Source: Leptospira perolatii | GTDB taxonomy: Bacteria > Spirochaetota > Leptospiria > Leptospirales > Leptospiraceae | NCBI RefSeq assembly: GCF_002811875.1 | Contig: NZ_NPDZ01000007.1 | Location: 62,001-126,000, forward strand | DNA: 64,000 nt | Direction of reading: 5' to 3' | Shown: positions 1-8,502 of the stretch, in pieces | How positions within the stretch are numbered: the first letter of the stretch is position 1 | How the letters are laid out: each line of letters starts with the position of its first letter | The notes under the pieces: generated by a model | What the model was told of the DNA's origin: nothing | Database searches by the model: none | Seen by the model: the letters and a program-made list of their open reading frames with translations, nothing else | Position numbers and translations under genes: made by a program

Positions 1-326
1 TATATTTCCCCCCGCGAAGGTTTCTGCTGGGGAAGGGAAAGCGGTTGTGATGTACAAATTGTATCCTACAAACTGAGGTTCCAAATTCGTAATATAGTAT
101 CGCAGGAAAAATTCAGGCTTCAGATTGTTCGGTTCTTGATAATATAATCCGTCAGCCGTACTAGCTTGAGTAAATGTACCAGTAATTCCATCATTCGTAG
201 GAATCATGCTGTAAACTTGAGGAACTCCTACAGGGGTCAAAAAAACGAATGGAGATTGAGCGACCTCAGTATTGACGCCACAGGATACGATCAGAAAAAT
301 GAATGGCAGAGCGAATCTAGAGAACA
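1..326 (-). CDS. Putative lipoprotein, N-terminal part (cut by window edge)
   Basis: Only the first 108 or so codons are in the window; the rest lies to the left. Translation from the ATG at 326-324 gives a short positively charged start, a hydrophobic stretch and a cysteine at residue 16 in the context LIVSC. This resembles the relaxed lipobox that spirochaetes accept, so the mature protein is probably a lipid-anchored envelope protein. The remainder seen here has no motif I recognise; it is rich in Thr, Tyr and Pro like many leptospiral surface lipoproteins. It is divergent from the membrane protein gene at 443, with about 115 bases between them holding both promoters. The lipoprotein call is an inference from the signal peptide alone. 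Confidence 0.6.
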
Positions 327-442
327 TAAAACGGTTTTTTCGATTCTTAGGCGGATTCGGGCTAGGAATCGAAAAAGTTTGGCTCACAGGGATAAGATTC
401 CCCTTTCAAGCGGTCTTACAACTAAAAAAAGGAGAGGGACAT

Positions 443-1144
443 TTGGGCAGTATTCGTAATCTTCTATTTATCGGCGGTTTTGTCGCAATTTTCTCAGTGT
501 TACTAGTGGTCCTATTTTGGACGGATGATCCAGCTGATTCCAAAGCGGACAAAAGAGGGGAGGCAGATGCTGTCGCCACACTCTTAGGCGGCGGATCTTC
601 CAGATCTTCCGGTGGGAACGGTTCCGTCGGTCCAGCTGGATCCGTTTTTGACTCCGATTTCTATAAGGCCGGAAAAGGTGAATACATAGAACAGGAAGCT
701 AAGGACGGGCAAAACCAAGATAAGGGAGACCAAACCGATGCAGATAATCCGGTCAATCCTCAGACTGGAAAGCCGTACACCAACGAGGAAATGGATCGTT
801 TTCATCAGTTAAAAGAAAGATTTCCGACGAACTCATTGATTCCGGTAAAAATGAATTCTGCGGAAAAGGAAAAGAAAAAACAGCTAGAGCTAAAAGTATC
901 AGAAGCTACTAGAGCCGTACTTTCTAGAACTGCATCCAAAGAACAGGTTTCTACATATTACGATTACATGGAAAAGCAATCTATGGATCGTTTGGAAATT
1001 GTTGCTTACTTAGTGGACCTGCAAAAGGGCTCCGGAGATGAAGAGCAAGAAAAGAAACTGGATGCAATCAAATCTAGTCTCGAAAAACAACTAGAGCAAG
1101 TCCAGAAAGACAAACAGAAAGCGATGGAACAGGGCGGAAATTAG
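443..1144 (+). CDS. Membrane-anchored hypothetical protein with C-terminal coiled coil
   Basis: I do not recognise a family. I start it at the TTG at 443 because a strong GGAGAGGG ribosome site lies just upstream at about 431-438 and the next residues begin a membrane helix; the frame is open further upstream but that part does not look like protein. The 233-residue product has one transmembrane segment at about residues 6-25. A Gly/Ser-rich, charged linker follows to about residue 105. The C-terminal half is helical and charged, rich in Lys, Glu and Gln, and probably forms a coiled coil. The topology suggests a bitopic protein with a periplasmic or cytoplasmic helical domain. It converges on nadE; the two stop codons overlap by four bases. 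Confidence 0.7.
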   Translation: MGSIRNLLFIGGFVAIFSVLLVVLFWTDDPADSKADKRGEADAVATLLGGGSSRSSGGNGSVGPAGSVFDSDFYKAGKGEYIEQEAKDGQNQDKGDQTDADNPVNPQTGKPYTNEEMDRFHQLKERFPTNSLIPVKMNSAEKEKKKQLELKVSEATRAVLSRTASKEQVSTYYDYMEKQSMDRLEIVAYLVDLQKGSGDEEQEKKLDAIKSSLEKQLEQVQKDKQKAMEQGGN

Positions 1145-3033
1145 AAAGTAATTTCGGATAGAATCGGAAATCTAAAACTAGATTTAGGATCTAGCCCGTA
1201 AGAATCTAAATGAAAAGAAGGAGGGAGCCTTTCTCTTTTCCATTGGCTCAGTGGAAACAGTTTGAGGAATTTTTTCTCTCCTTCGGAAGCCTGGTCTCCG
1301 TTTGTCCAATGAATCCCAGTATTTAGAGCTCCGGGCTTTCTTCCTAGAACGACAAAGGAATGTTCAAGTTTTTGTAATAGAGGATATGGCATGAGATCCT
1401 TTTCGTCTTCTTGCTTTTCGGAGAGAGGCTTTAGTTCCGCGGTTGGCTTGGATTCCAAAATTCCTTTGAGCGCCTTGTAGGAGGGTAGAATCGAATCCTT
1501 GCCCTCGTACACATTACGCAACCATTTCAGGAGGAATTCCTTACTGACCCCGGTAAGAGGTGCGACGGATCCCGAGGAATCTCCATCCATCGTGGTATAA
1601 CCTACGCTTGCCTCGCTTCTATTTCCCGTAGATAATAACAGGTGCCCATTTAGATTCGCCAATAGCCAAATGAAAGGTGAGCGGGCCCTAGCCTGGATAT
1701 TTTGGAGTGCCAGGTTGTGTTCTTTCCAGTTCGGAGTGAAGCCTAACACTTTTCCGATTTTTTCTACCATGGCGCCCACTTCTGAATCTATTTCGATAGA
1801 AGCAAACGGAACCTGAAGCTCCTCTGATAGTTCTTTTGCAACCTGTTGCGTATGCTCTGAATTGTTCTTGGTGCCTTGGTATAAAGTGAAAAGATAATTC
1901 TTCGGATCCAAGGAGGTGCTTTGCCAGAAAGATTCCCCGAGCTCTTTTTCTGCACAAATCATTCCGGCTTTTACTAACAACGCGCAGGCTGCGCTATCCG
2001 CTCCACCGGAAAGTGAAAGGGTAAATCCTTTTGTCTTGGATTTTAAAAGATAATCGAAAAGTCCAAGTGCAACCGCTCTCGTAAAATCAGAATAATTGTC
2101 TGAGTGTTTTTCTGGTTCTGTGAGTGTCTCTTCCTGTTTTATTGGGATTAAATTCGGAATCCGAATTCGGAATAAATCCTTTCCTCTTTTTCTGAATTCC
2201 TTTGTGCCAGAGGATCTAAAGCTTCTCGCTCTGAGTGCGCGCAAGTCTTTAGAGTTTAGATCCCAATGAGCAAATTCAAATTCCGTAAAGTGCAATCTGG
2301 AAGATTCTGACACAAGATTTCCGTCCAAAAAGCACATGGATCCGCCTTCGAAAATCAACCTTCCGGATTCGTTTCCATTCAGATTCGCGTATAAGATCCC
2401 AGCTGCACCGTTCCTAGAAGATTCTCCGAACATTCTCTTTCGAATTTCTTGTTTTCCTAACGCAAAGTGAGAAGCTCCCGGAGATAAAAGCAGATCCGCT
2501 CCTGCTTCTACCAAGTACTGTCCCGGCCTTGTCAAAACCCAAGAGTCTTCGCAAATCTCGATTCCAAAATTCAGATCTTCCGTTTCAAATAACAGTGATC
2601 CAAAGGGAATTTCTTCCCCGTCCGGAGTGACAGCGATTCCTCTGGCTTCTTCTCCTTTGGCAAACCAGCGATTTTCATAATGTACTCCAGTCTGCGCCAA
2701 ATTTTGCTTTGGTACGAGACCTACGATTTTTCCAGCTCTGAGTACGGCAGAAACATTAAATAGATAAGGGCTTTGGTAATAAGGAAGTCCTACGATGACA
2801 GTCCGGTCTCCGGTTTCTGCCGCGATCAACTTCAGACTTTTCCAGGAGGATTCCCATACCCAAGGAAAATAAAATGCGTCTTCGCAACCATAGCCGGAGA
2901 TGCAGAGTTCCGGAAAAACCACCAAAGAAGAAGATTCGCATTTTTTTAATGCTCTTAGGATTCTTTCTCGGTTCCCCTTAAAATCAAGAGCGGTTGTTTT
3001 CAAGCTGACGGTACTGCAACGATAGATCGCCAT
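1141..3033 (-). CDS. nadE: Glutamine-dependent NAD+ synthetase
   Basis: Makes NAD+ from deamido-NAD+ (nicotinic acid adenine dinucleotide) with ATP and ammonia released from glutamine; last step of cytoplasmic NAD synthesis. The 630-residue length matches the two-domain glutamine-using form. The N-terminal nitrilase-type glutaminase domain (about 1-270) shows the catalytic triad Glu42 (PELCISGYG), Lys109 (PKQNL) and Cys161 (EICEDSW). The C-terminal synthetase domain has the PP-loop SGGADS at 342-347, which binds ATP pyrophosphate. The ATG at 3033 gives a normal N-terminus directly into the nitrilase fold. It is transcribed away from waaA's stop with a 44-base gap and may share its transcript. 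Nothing odd seen. Confidence 0.97.
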   Translation of the reverse strand: MAIYRCSTVSLKTTALDFKGNRERILRALKKCESSSLVVFPELCISGYGCEDAFYFPWVWESSWKSLKLIAAETGDRTVIVGLPYYQSPYLFNVSAVLRAGKIVGLVPKQNLAQTGVHYENRWFAKGEEARGIAVTPDGEEIPFGSLLFETEDLNFGIEICEDSWVLTRPGQYLVEAGADLLLSPGASHFALGKQEIRKRMFGESSRNGAAGILYANLNGNESGRLIFEGGSMCFLDGNLVSESSRLHFTEFEFAHWDLNSKDLRALRARSFRSSGTKEFRKRGKDLFRIRIPNLIPIKQEETLTEPEKHSDNYSDFTRAVALGLFDYLLKSKTKGFTLSLSGGADSAACALLVKAGMICAEKELGESFWQSTSLDPKNYLFTLYQGTKNNSEHTQQVAKELSEELQVPFASIEIDSEVGAMVEKIGKVLGFTPNWKEHNLALQNIQARARSPFIWLLANLNGHLLLSTGNRSEASVGYTTMDGDSSGSVAPLTGVSKEFLLKWLRNVYEGKDSILPSYKALKGILESKPTAELKPLSEKQEDEKDLMPYPLLQKLEHSFVVLGRKPGALNTGIHWTNGDQASEGEKKFLKLFPLSQWKRERLPPSFHLDSYGLDPKSSFRFPILSEITF

Positions 3034-3077
3034 TTGCTTACTAGTATCTACTTCTCAATTCGGAGGGAAAACGTTTT

Positions 3078-4313
3078 TTATTTTCTGAGTTCCAAATAGG
3101 TTCTCTCTCCGGCCCCTCTCCCAGATTCCAAAAAGGCTCGATTGGTCCGGGAAATCCTTTTGAGTTCCACTTCATTTAACAGTAAAACCTTCTTTGCGTC
3201 TTCCAGGGATCGAATCGTAAACAGCCCACCAGTTCTTTTTAGCTCTTTTGCCTCGGAAGAATGGTCGATTTTTGGTCCGGTCAAAATCGGTAATCCGAAA
3301 TAGGCAGGCTCGAGCACATTGTGTACTCGATTGTGCAGGCCACCTCCCACATAGGCGAAGTCCGCGGACTTGTACGCGAATGCCAAAAGCCCCAGAACAT
3401 CAAAAACTATGATCCTCGAATTTTGTTTTTCAAAAGGAAGCGAAGTATAACGACTGGAAACTTTTCCGAGCGAAGTTACTTTCGATTCTATGAATTGGAT
3501 CCTGTCCGGAGAAGTTTTGTGAGGGAAAATCCAGAATGCGAAGTCTTTGAAATTATCATCCTGTATTAAAGGAAGAAGTAGAGATTCGCAAGGCTCGTAG
3601 GTAGAAGCCAAAACCAAAATCTTGGAAAAAGGATAGGAATTCGGCCGAGAAAATTCTTTTGTATTCGACTCCACTTTTTGGACGACAGTATCTATTCTGC
3701 AATCCCCCAAAGTTTTGAGCCTTGCCTTGGCTCCTAAAAGATTTTTGAATTCCTGTTCAGAAGAAGCATGAGCCGGAAAGATTTGAGTAAACAAAGCAAA
3801 AACCGAACGATCCATTTTTCTGCCCAGCCAACCTTTTTGAGAAGGAGGCACTGCGGAAGATAGATAGGACCTAGTTCCGAATTTTCTTGCTGCCAAAAGT
3901 AAGTTGGGCCAGCGATCCCAAGACATGAGTACCAAAATCTCCGGGCGGAACTTTATAAAAATTGCATTATACGACCAGGGAAAATCCATCGGGAGTCGAA
4001 ACTTGATATCGGCATCGAAGGCTTCCAACTGGGAATCTCGTACCGAAGAAGAAGTCACGCTTTGCAGAAGGAGAGTTTTCGGTTCCTTTTGCCGGAAAAC
4101 TTTCGCTAAAGCTCGACACTGATCCAGCTCTCCGACAGAGGCCGCGTGTAACCAAACCACCTTTGTATCCTGACTTGGGTTGGGAGCTGATAAAATTCTT
4201 TTTAAATCATTCTTTCGAATCCGTAGGAACTCCCGCAGCGCAGAAACAAAAAGGGAGAAAACATTTACGAACGGCCAAAGAAGGATCGTCAAAATCCGGT
4301 AAATCAAAACCAT
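3078..4313 (-). CDS. waaA: 3-deoxy-D-manno-octulosonic acid (Kdo) transferase
   Basis: Transfers Kdo from CMP-Kdo to the lipid A precursor at the inner face of the cytoplasmic membrane, the first step of the LPS core. The product from the ATG at 4313 is 411 residues, the usual length. It starts with a membrane anchor (about 2-25) followed by the WLHAASVGE motif, whose Glu62 is the general base in this family. Later conserved pieces such as YVGGGLHNRVHNVLEP, FGLPILTGP and HSSEAKEL belong to the GT-B CMP-binding half. The frame is open to 4379, but that extension does not resemble the family and would run into the divergent gene. The start is only six bases from that of the HAD gene at 4320, so the promoter must lie within it. 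Confidence 0.95.
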   Translation of the reverse strand: MVLIYRILTILLWPFVNVFSLFVSALREFLRIRKNDLKRILSAPNPSQDTKVVWLHAASVGELDQCRALAKVFRQKEPKTLLLQSVTSSSVRDSQLEAFDADIKFRLPMDFPWSYNAIFIKFRPEILVLMSWDRWPNLLLAARKFGTRSYLSSAVPPSQKGWLGRKMDRSVFALFTQIFPAHASSEQEFKNLLGAKARLKTLGDCRIDTVVQKVESNTKEFSRPNSYPFSKILVLASTYEPCESLLLPLIQDDNFKDFAFWIFPHKTSPDRIQFIESKVTSLGKVSSRYTSLPFEKQNSRIIVFDVLGLLAFAYKSADFAYVGGGLHNRVHNVLEPAYFGLPILTGPKIDHSSEAKELKRTGGLFTIRSLEDAKKVLLLNEVELKRISRTNRAFLESGRGAGERTYLELRK

Positions 4314-4319
4314 GGAGGA

Positions 4320-4937
4320 GTGAGACCTGTTCTCTTTGTGTTTGATCTGATGGATACTCTGATCGGGGATCCTTTCCACGGAGCCCTGACCAAGATATTA
4401 TCTTCTGATCAAAGGGAAGCATTCCTGAAAGGCCGAGAAAGGCAAGCTTTCTTAGAATTCGAAAAAGGGGAAATCACCGAAGAGGAATTTTTTACGAGAT
4501 TCTACCTCCCGGAATTCAGGGATAAGAATCTTCCCGATCCCAGAAAAATCAAAGAAGAAATGTTTTCGAATGTGGTTCCAATCTCTGAATCGATCCAGAT
4601 CGCGTCGGCTCTCAAGAAGAAAGGGTTCCAAGTCATACTAGCGAGTAATTACTCCGTTTGGTACAGAGAAGTTCTCAAAGCTCCTGTGATCGGGGAGCTA
4701 TTACATTCAATGGACAGGCTCTATTTTTCCTGCGAGATGGGAGTCAGAAAGCCTGCCCAAGAATATTTCCAGTGGATAGAAGTAGATTTTCCGGAAAGGG
4801 AATACGTATTTATAGATGATAATGCAACCAATGTAGAAGTCGCGGGTTACATGCATTGGAATACTTTTCAGTTCAATCCTAAAAAGCCGGGGGAATTGAA
4901 GGAGTTCCTTATAGATCAGTACCCCAATTGTCTTTGA
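4320..4937 (+). CDS. HAD-superfamily protein, motif I altered
   Basis: A 205-residue haloacid-dehalogenase-fold protein. Motif I reads FDLMDTL (residues 8-14): the nucleophile Asp9 is present, but the usual second Asp two residues later is Met11. Motif II is the ASNYS region near residue 105, motif III the Lys of GVRKPAQEY and motif IV the acidic pair in FIDDNATN. The missing acid/base Asp is typical of dehalogenase-like or non-phosphatase members, so the reaction is open. The GTG at 4320 is chosen because motif I lies only eight residues in; the GGAGGA next to it (4314-4319) is unusually close for a ribosome site. Divergent from waaA; its stop overlaps the end of the FlaA-like gene by 29 bases. 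Confidence 0.85.
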   Translation: MRPVLFVFDLMDTLIGDPFHGALTKILSSDQREAFLKGRERQAFLEFEKGEITEEEFFTRFYLPEFRDKNLPDPRKIKEEMFSNVVPISESIQIASALKKKGFQVILASNYSVWYREVLKAPVIGELLHSMDRLYFSCEMGVRKPAQEYFQWIEVDFPEREYVFIDDNATNVEVAGYMHWNTFQFNPKKPGELKEFLIDQYPNCL

Positions 4938-5667
4938 TCTCTGCGCCAGGGTAAGATTCTTCTCTTTTATCAATCAGAATTCCCATTCGATCCAAGTAGA
5001 CGATGAATTCACCCTTCGGTTGGAACGGATTCGGTTTGATTCGGATTGCCATTACTTCGATCGGAAAACTTAGGGACTGATTGAGTTTAATATTCTTAGC
5101 TGGAATATCCAATCGTTTCTCGATTCTTTTCCAACCGTCAAACTTAAGGTCTGCGACTTCTAGAATGATCTCTTTGGATTTTCTCTGTTTGAGTACCAAT
5201 TCGATCACCGCGTTATGATTGAAGGAATACGCCCAGAAAAATAAACGAGTTGGAATTCCGAGAGGGAGTCGGATCGGTTCCTTGGGCCTGAGCTCAATAT
5301 GTTCGTGCTTAGGATTTTCAAAAAAGGTATGGATCAATAAGGATCTGTATTCTTCCTGGGGAGCATCCTTGTACAATTCCTTTTCTTTTTGAAAATGTGC
5401 TGACTTCGGAACCTGAGACGTTAGTTCCACATGATTCAGAAAGGAATATCCCCGATATACTTCCCAGAGGTTGTTCCCTTCGAAGGAATCTACTAGAAAC
5501 AGATTGTAATGTTTCCAATCTTGTAATACTTTTTCCAATTGCAAAACCTTGCTTGCTTCATCCTGTTCTCTTAACACGGGAGCAGGGAAAGTGCTATTAC
5601 TCACGAAAAGGACTATTGTAAGTAGGATTGCACGATAAAAACCGTTTGGAAAGGCACACAAAGTCAC
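4909..5667 (-). CDS. Secreted FlaA-like (endoflagellar sheath family) protein
   Basis: About 252 residues with an N-terminal signal sequence (hydrophobic AILLTIVLFV then a cleavage region near STFPAPV). The mature part has the layout of spirochaete FlaA proteins: an early LVDSFEGNN segment, beta-rich middle blocks and a C-terminal FIVYLDRMGILIDKRE segment followed by a short DNWGT tail. FlaA proteins form or modify the sheath of the periplasmic flagella. The frame is open to 5781, but residues before about 5667 look non-coding. I place the start at the GTG at 5667 (or the TTG at 5661), and it could differ. I would call it a FlaA paralogue rather than a main sheath subunit. The family call is by eye and moderately sure. 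Confidence 0.55.
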   Translation of the reverse strand: MTLCAFPNGFYRAILLTIVLFVSNSTFPAPVLREQDEASKVLQLEKVLQDWKHYNLFLVDSFEGNNLWEVYRGYSFLNHVELTSQVPKSAHFQKEKELYKDAPQEEYRSLLIHTFFENPKHEHIELRPKEPIRLPLGIPTRLFFWAYSFNHNAVIELVLKQRKSKEIILEVADLKFDGWKRIEKRLDIPAKNIKLNQSLSFPIEVMAIRIKPNPFQPKGEFIVYLDRMGILIDKREESYPGAEIKDNWGTDL

Positions 5668-5754
5668 AGTACTTGTTTCGGAAGAAAAGAAAGATCTCCT
5701 TATAGTACTGCTTTTTTTCCAGAATTCGAGGGTTTTCTTGGCCGATACTTTACA

Positions 5755-6543
5755 ATGGACGTTCACATGAGCCGGGACCATCTTAAGATCCTTTTAACTG
5801 CCTTACTTTTTTTGATTCTAACCTGCATGATCGTATTTGTCGTGAGGGATCCGGATTCGGTGATGAGCTGGATCAAAGGAAAGCAAACCGCGGCCGAGGA
5901 ACAGAACCCCGGAGAGAGGGTGATCCTGGACATGGACCAGGTGACTCCCGGAAAGGAAATGAACCCGCCCGCAAGTTTTGATTCGGAACCTACGAGCAGC
6001 GGATCCGAGAAAACAGCTACATCCGAAAAAGAGGCAGACTCAGGACGAAAAACAAATCCAAAGCTGGATTACGAGGTCCCCGGACTTGGCCCGGAGAAAG
6101 AGAGGGAGAGCTCTGTTTCCAAAAAGACCGAGTCGAAATCGGAAGGTGTTCCTTCCAAAAAATCCTCCGAGAGAGAAGTCGAATCTTCTGAACTAGATTC
6201 CGCGACTTCTCGCACATCGGAAGAGAGAAAGAAATCCGATTCTAAGTCGATCGTATCAGAAGAAAAAAAAACCAAGTACAGGGAGAGAACCCAAGACGAT
6301 TTGGAAGAGAAAGATTCAGGTTCGGATCGCTATTCCGAAATCCAATCTGAGCCAACTTCCAAAAAATGGAACCGAAGACTGAATTCGTTGGAGAATCGAG
6401 TAAATCGTTTGGAAAAAAGACTCGGAATCAAGACAAAGAAAGTGCGGCATCATAAAAAACAAAAAAGAATGAGCTTGGAAAGGAGAGTGGAAAGATTGGA
6501 AAATCAAATTCGTACTCTCAAAAGAAGATCGAAAAGGAATTAG
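5755..6543 (+). CDS. Bitopic membrane protein with charged linker and C-terminal coiled coil
   Basis: 262 residues, family not recognised. After a short start (ATG at 5755, or 5767) there is one strong transmembrane helix at about residues 10-30. A very long low-complexity region of Ser, Glu, Lys and Pro runs to about residue 205 and must be disordered. The last 55 residues contain two heptad-like leucine/arginine repeats (LENRVNRLEKRL and LERRVERLENQI), a short basic coiled coil. The pattern suggests a tether from the inner membrane into the cytoplasm or periplasm, perhaps binding an acidic partner or nucleic acid through the basic tail. It is divergent from the FlaA-like gene and followed 39 bases later by the yggS-proC pair. 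Confidence 0.7.
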   Translation: MDVHMSRDHLKILLTALLFLILTCMIVFVVRDPDSVMSWIKGKQTAAEEQNPGERVILDMDQVTPGKEMNPPASFDSEPTSSGSEKTATSEKEADSGRKTNPKLDYEVPGLGPEKERESSVSKKTESKSEGVPSKKSSEREVESSELDSATSRTSEERKKSDSKSIVSEEKKTKYRERTQDDLEEKDSGSDRYSEIQSEPTSKKWNRRLNSLENRVNRLEKRLGIKTKKVRHHKKQKRMSLERRVERLENQIRTLKRRSKRN

Positions 6544-6582
6544 CTACCTTGGTCGTACTTCCAGCGGATTTTCGGTAAAAAA

Positions 6583-7248
6583 TTGGCAATCAAGGAAAAT
6601 TACGAAAAAATCAAAAGCGAAGTGGAAGCACTTCGGCCCGATCATCCTCCTAGAATCATCTCTGTTTCAAAATACCAACCTCTAGAAAAAGTAGAAGAAG
6701 CCTTGGCGGCCGGGATTGTACATTTCGGAGAAAATCGGATCGTAGAGGGCTTCGAAAAATTCCACGGAATCGGAAGAGCAAGTATAGACTTTGTACTCCA
6801 CCATATCGGCCCAGTCCAAACAGGAACGATCCGGAAATACAACGGATTGTATTCTTATGCGCATGGAGTCGGTTCTGCGAGTGTGTTAGACGAGTTAAAG
6901 AAGCGCTTAGATAAAGATCGCTGGAAAATGAAGGTGTTCCTACAAGTCAATCTCACGGACGAAGATAGCAAGTCTGGTTTTTCTAGAGAGGAAATCAAAT
7001 CGCTTCTGCGAAGAGCATCTTCAATATCTACTGAATATTGTACCTTGGAAGGATTGATGACCATGGGACCGAGTTCCGGAGATCCGGTCTTGACTAGAAA
7101 AGTATTTAAAGAATTGCACTCTCTTAGAATGGAATACGCCCCGAATGCAAAGCTATCCATGGGAATGTCGGGAGATTATAGAATTGCAGTGGAAGAGGGA
7201 AGTGATTATCTAAGAATCGGGACCTCTATTTTTGGAGAAAGAAAATGA
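6583..7248 (+). CDS. yggS: YggS-family pyridoxal phosphate homeostasis protein
   Basis: 221 residues, the usual size of this single-domain PLP-binding TIM-barrel family (fold type III). Lys30 in SVSKYQP is the PLP-binding lysine; downstream family blocks GENRIVEGFEK, HHIGPVQ, LQVNL, EGLMTMGP and LSMGMSGDY...RIGTSIFGER are all present. These proteins have no known enzymatic reaction and balance free vitamin B6 and amino-acid pools. The TTG start at 6583 gives the right length. Its TGA overlaps the ATG of proC, an arrangement (yggS-proC) common across bacteria that points to coupled translation. Confidence 0.94.
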   Translation: MAIKENYEKIKSEVEALRPDHPPRIISVSKYQPLEKVEEALAAGIVHFGENRIVEGFEKFHGIGRASIDFVLHHIGPVQTGTIRKYNGLYSYAHGVGSASVLDELKKRLDKDRWKMKVFLQVNLTDEDSKSGFSREEIKSLLRRASSISTEYCTLEGLMTMGPSSGDPVLTRKVFKELHSLRMEYAPNAKLSMGMSGDYRIAVEEGSDYLRIGTSIFGERK

Positions 7249-8021
7249 GTGAATCGATCGGAATTATCGGCTGTGGAAATATGGGTGGTGCGATTTATAA
7301 CTCCTTGCAGGAGAGAAAAGAAAAAGTATTCGGATATGATCCGTATCTTTCCCAGTCCAAACAAGCCAAAATAGATTTGGAATCAGATTGGAATGAGTTC
7401 CTGAAAAAATCAGAAATTCTAATACTCGCGGTCAAACCGAACGAAGTCTCCAAAATCTTGAAAAGCTTGAATTCATCTAAAAAGATACTTTCCGTCGCAG
7501 CTGGAATCGATACCCACACTCTGAGAAATGCTTCCCCTCCTGGTTCTCAGGTAGTTCGGATCATGCCGAATCTGCCTCTTCTAGTCGGAGCAGGGGCACT
7601 CGGATATTTTGGCGAGAAAGAGCTCTACGAACTAGTACAAAAAATCTTCTCTCCGATCTCTTATTGTTTAGAAGTCTCTAAGGAAGAATTACTAGATGCG
7701 GTCACTGGGCTTTCAGGATCCGGCCCTGCTTATGTGCTAAAATTTATCCAATCTCTAGCGGAAGGCGGAGTTTCAGTCGGACTAACGTATGCACAATCCT
7801 TGGAGCTGTCTCTTCAAACTGTATTAGGCACAACAAAACTGTTCCTTCGGGAAAGAGAAGCTAATCCGGATTCTCATCCAGAAGCTCTAAAAAATAGAGT
7901 TACCTCTCCTGGAGGCACTACAATCGCAGGATTAGAAGCTTTGGAACAAGGAGCCTTCTCTCATTCTGTAATTTCCGCGGTAAAGAGAGCAACGGAAAGA
8001 TCCAAAGAACTAGGTCGCTAA
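7245..8021 (+). CDS. proC: Pyrroline-5-carboxylate reductase
   Basis: Final step of proline synthesis: reduces pyrroline-5-carboxylate to L-proline with NAD(P)H in the cytoplasm. The 258-residue product has the Rossmann motif GCGNMG at residues 9-14, the central VVRIMPNLP block and the family signature TGLSGSGPAYV with following GG. The C-terminal VTSPGGTT segment shapes the active site of the dimer. ATG at 7245 overlaps the yggS stop by four bases (ATGA). Nothing unusual; downstream is about 280 bases before the tRNA on the other strand. Confidence 0.97.
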   Translation: MSESIGIIGCGNMGGAIYNSLQERKEKVFGYDPYLSQSKQAKIDLESDWNEFLKKSEILILAVKPNEVSKILKSLNSSKKILSVAAGIDTHTLRNASPPGSQVVRIMPNLPLLVGAGALGYFGEKELYELVQKIFSPISYCLEVSKEELLDAVTGLSGSGPAYVLKFIQSLAEGGVSVGLTYAQSLELSLQTVLGTTKLFLREREANPDSHPEALKNRVTSPGGTTIAGLEALEQGAFSHSVISAVKRATERSKELGR

Positions 8022-8302
8022 ATCTACCGAAAAGTTCTGTTACCTACCGAAGTCATGCTTGGATTCGAAACTTGAGATCCAAGCGCTGAGTGATCCAAAG
8101 GGTCATCTTGTCTAACACCTTGGATCTAATCTTTCTATTCTTTATATTTAGTAGATTGCGTAAATTGAGATTGATTCTGAAAAATCCGAATTTGGAATTT
8201 CCGTTGCAAAAACTTTGATTCAGTGAGAAAAGAAAAACGGAAAAATCAAATTTTTCACGTCGCATCTCTTGTTTTGTAGGATAAGAGGAATGAAAGACAC
8301 TC

Positions 8303-8375
<73 letters not shown>

Positions 8376-8387
8376 GCGTCTAAAACC

Positions 8388-8416
8388 ATCTTTCCTACAC
8401 ATAGGCTAAAAGTCAA
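8388..8416 (-). promoter_or_regulatory. Possible promoter for tRNA-fMet
   Basis: Reading the minus strand, TTGACT (8416-8411) is followed after 17 bases by AAAGAT (8393-8388), about a dozen bases before the tRNA 5' end. The -35 box and the spacing are good and the -10 box is weak. Confidence 0.4.
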
Positions 8417-8502
8417 TCTAAAAAGTAAAAAGAGTTTGATTTCCCATAGGAAGAGGATTTTATTCAACTCTGCCGGAAGCAGATGACTTCCTTTTTGGGA
8501 TC

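Noticed and set aside
8058..8083. CTTGGAT/ATCCAAG inverted repeat after proC as a terminator or tRNA remnant
   Set aside because: Loop of 12 and no T run; the T-arm likeness on the minus strand has no cloverleaf around it.
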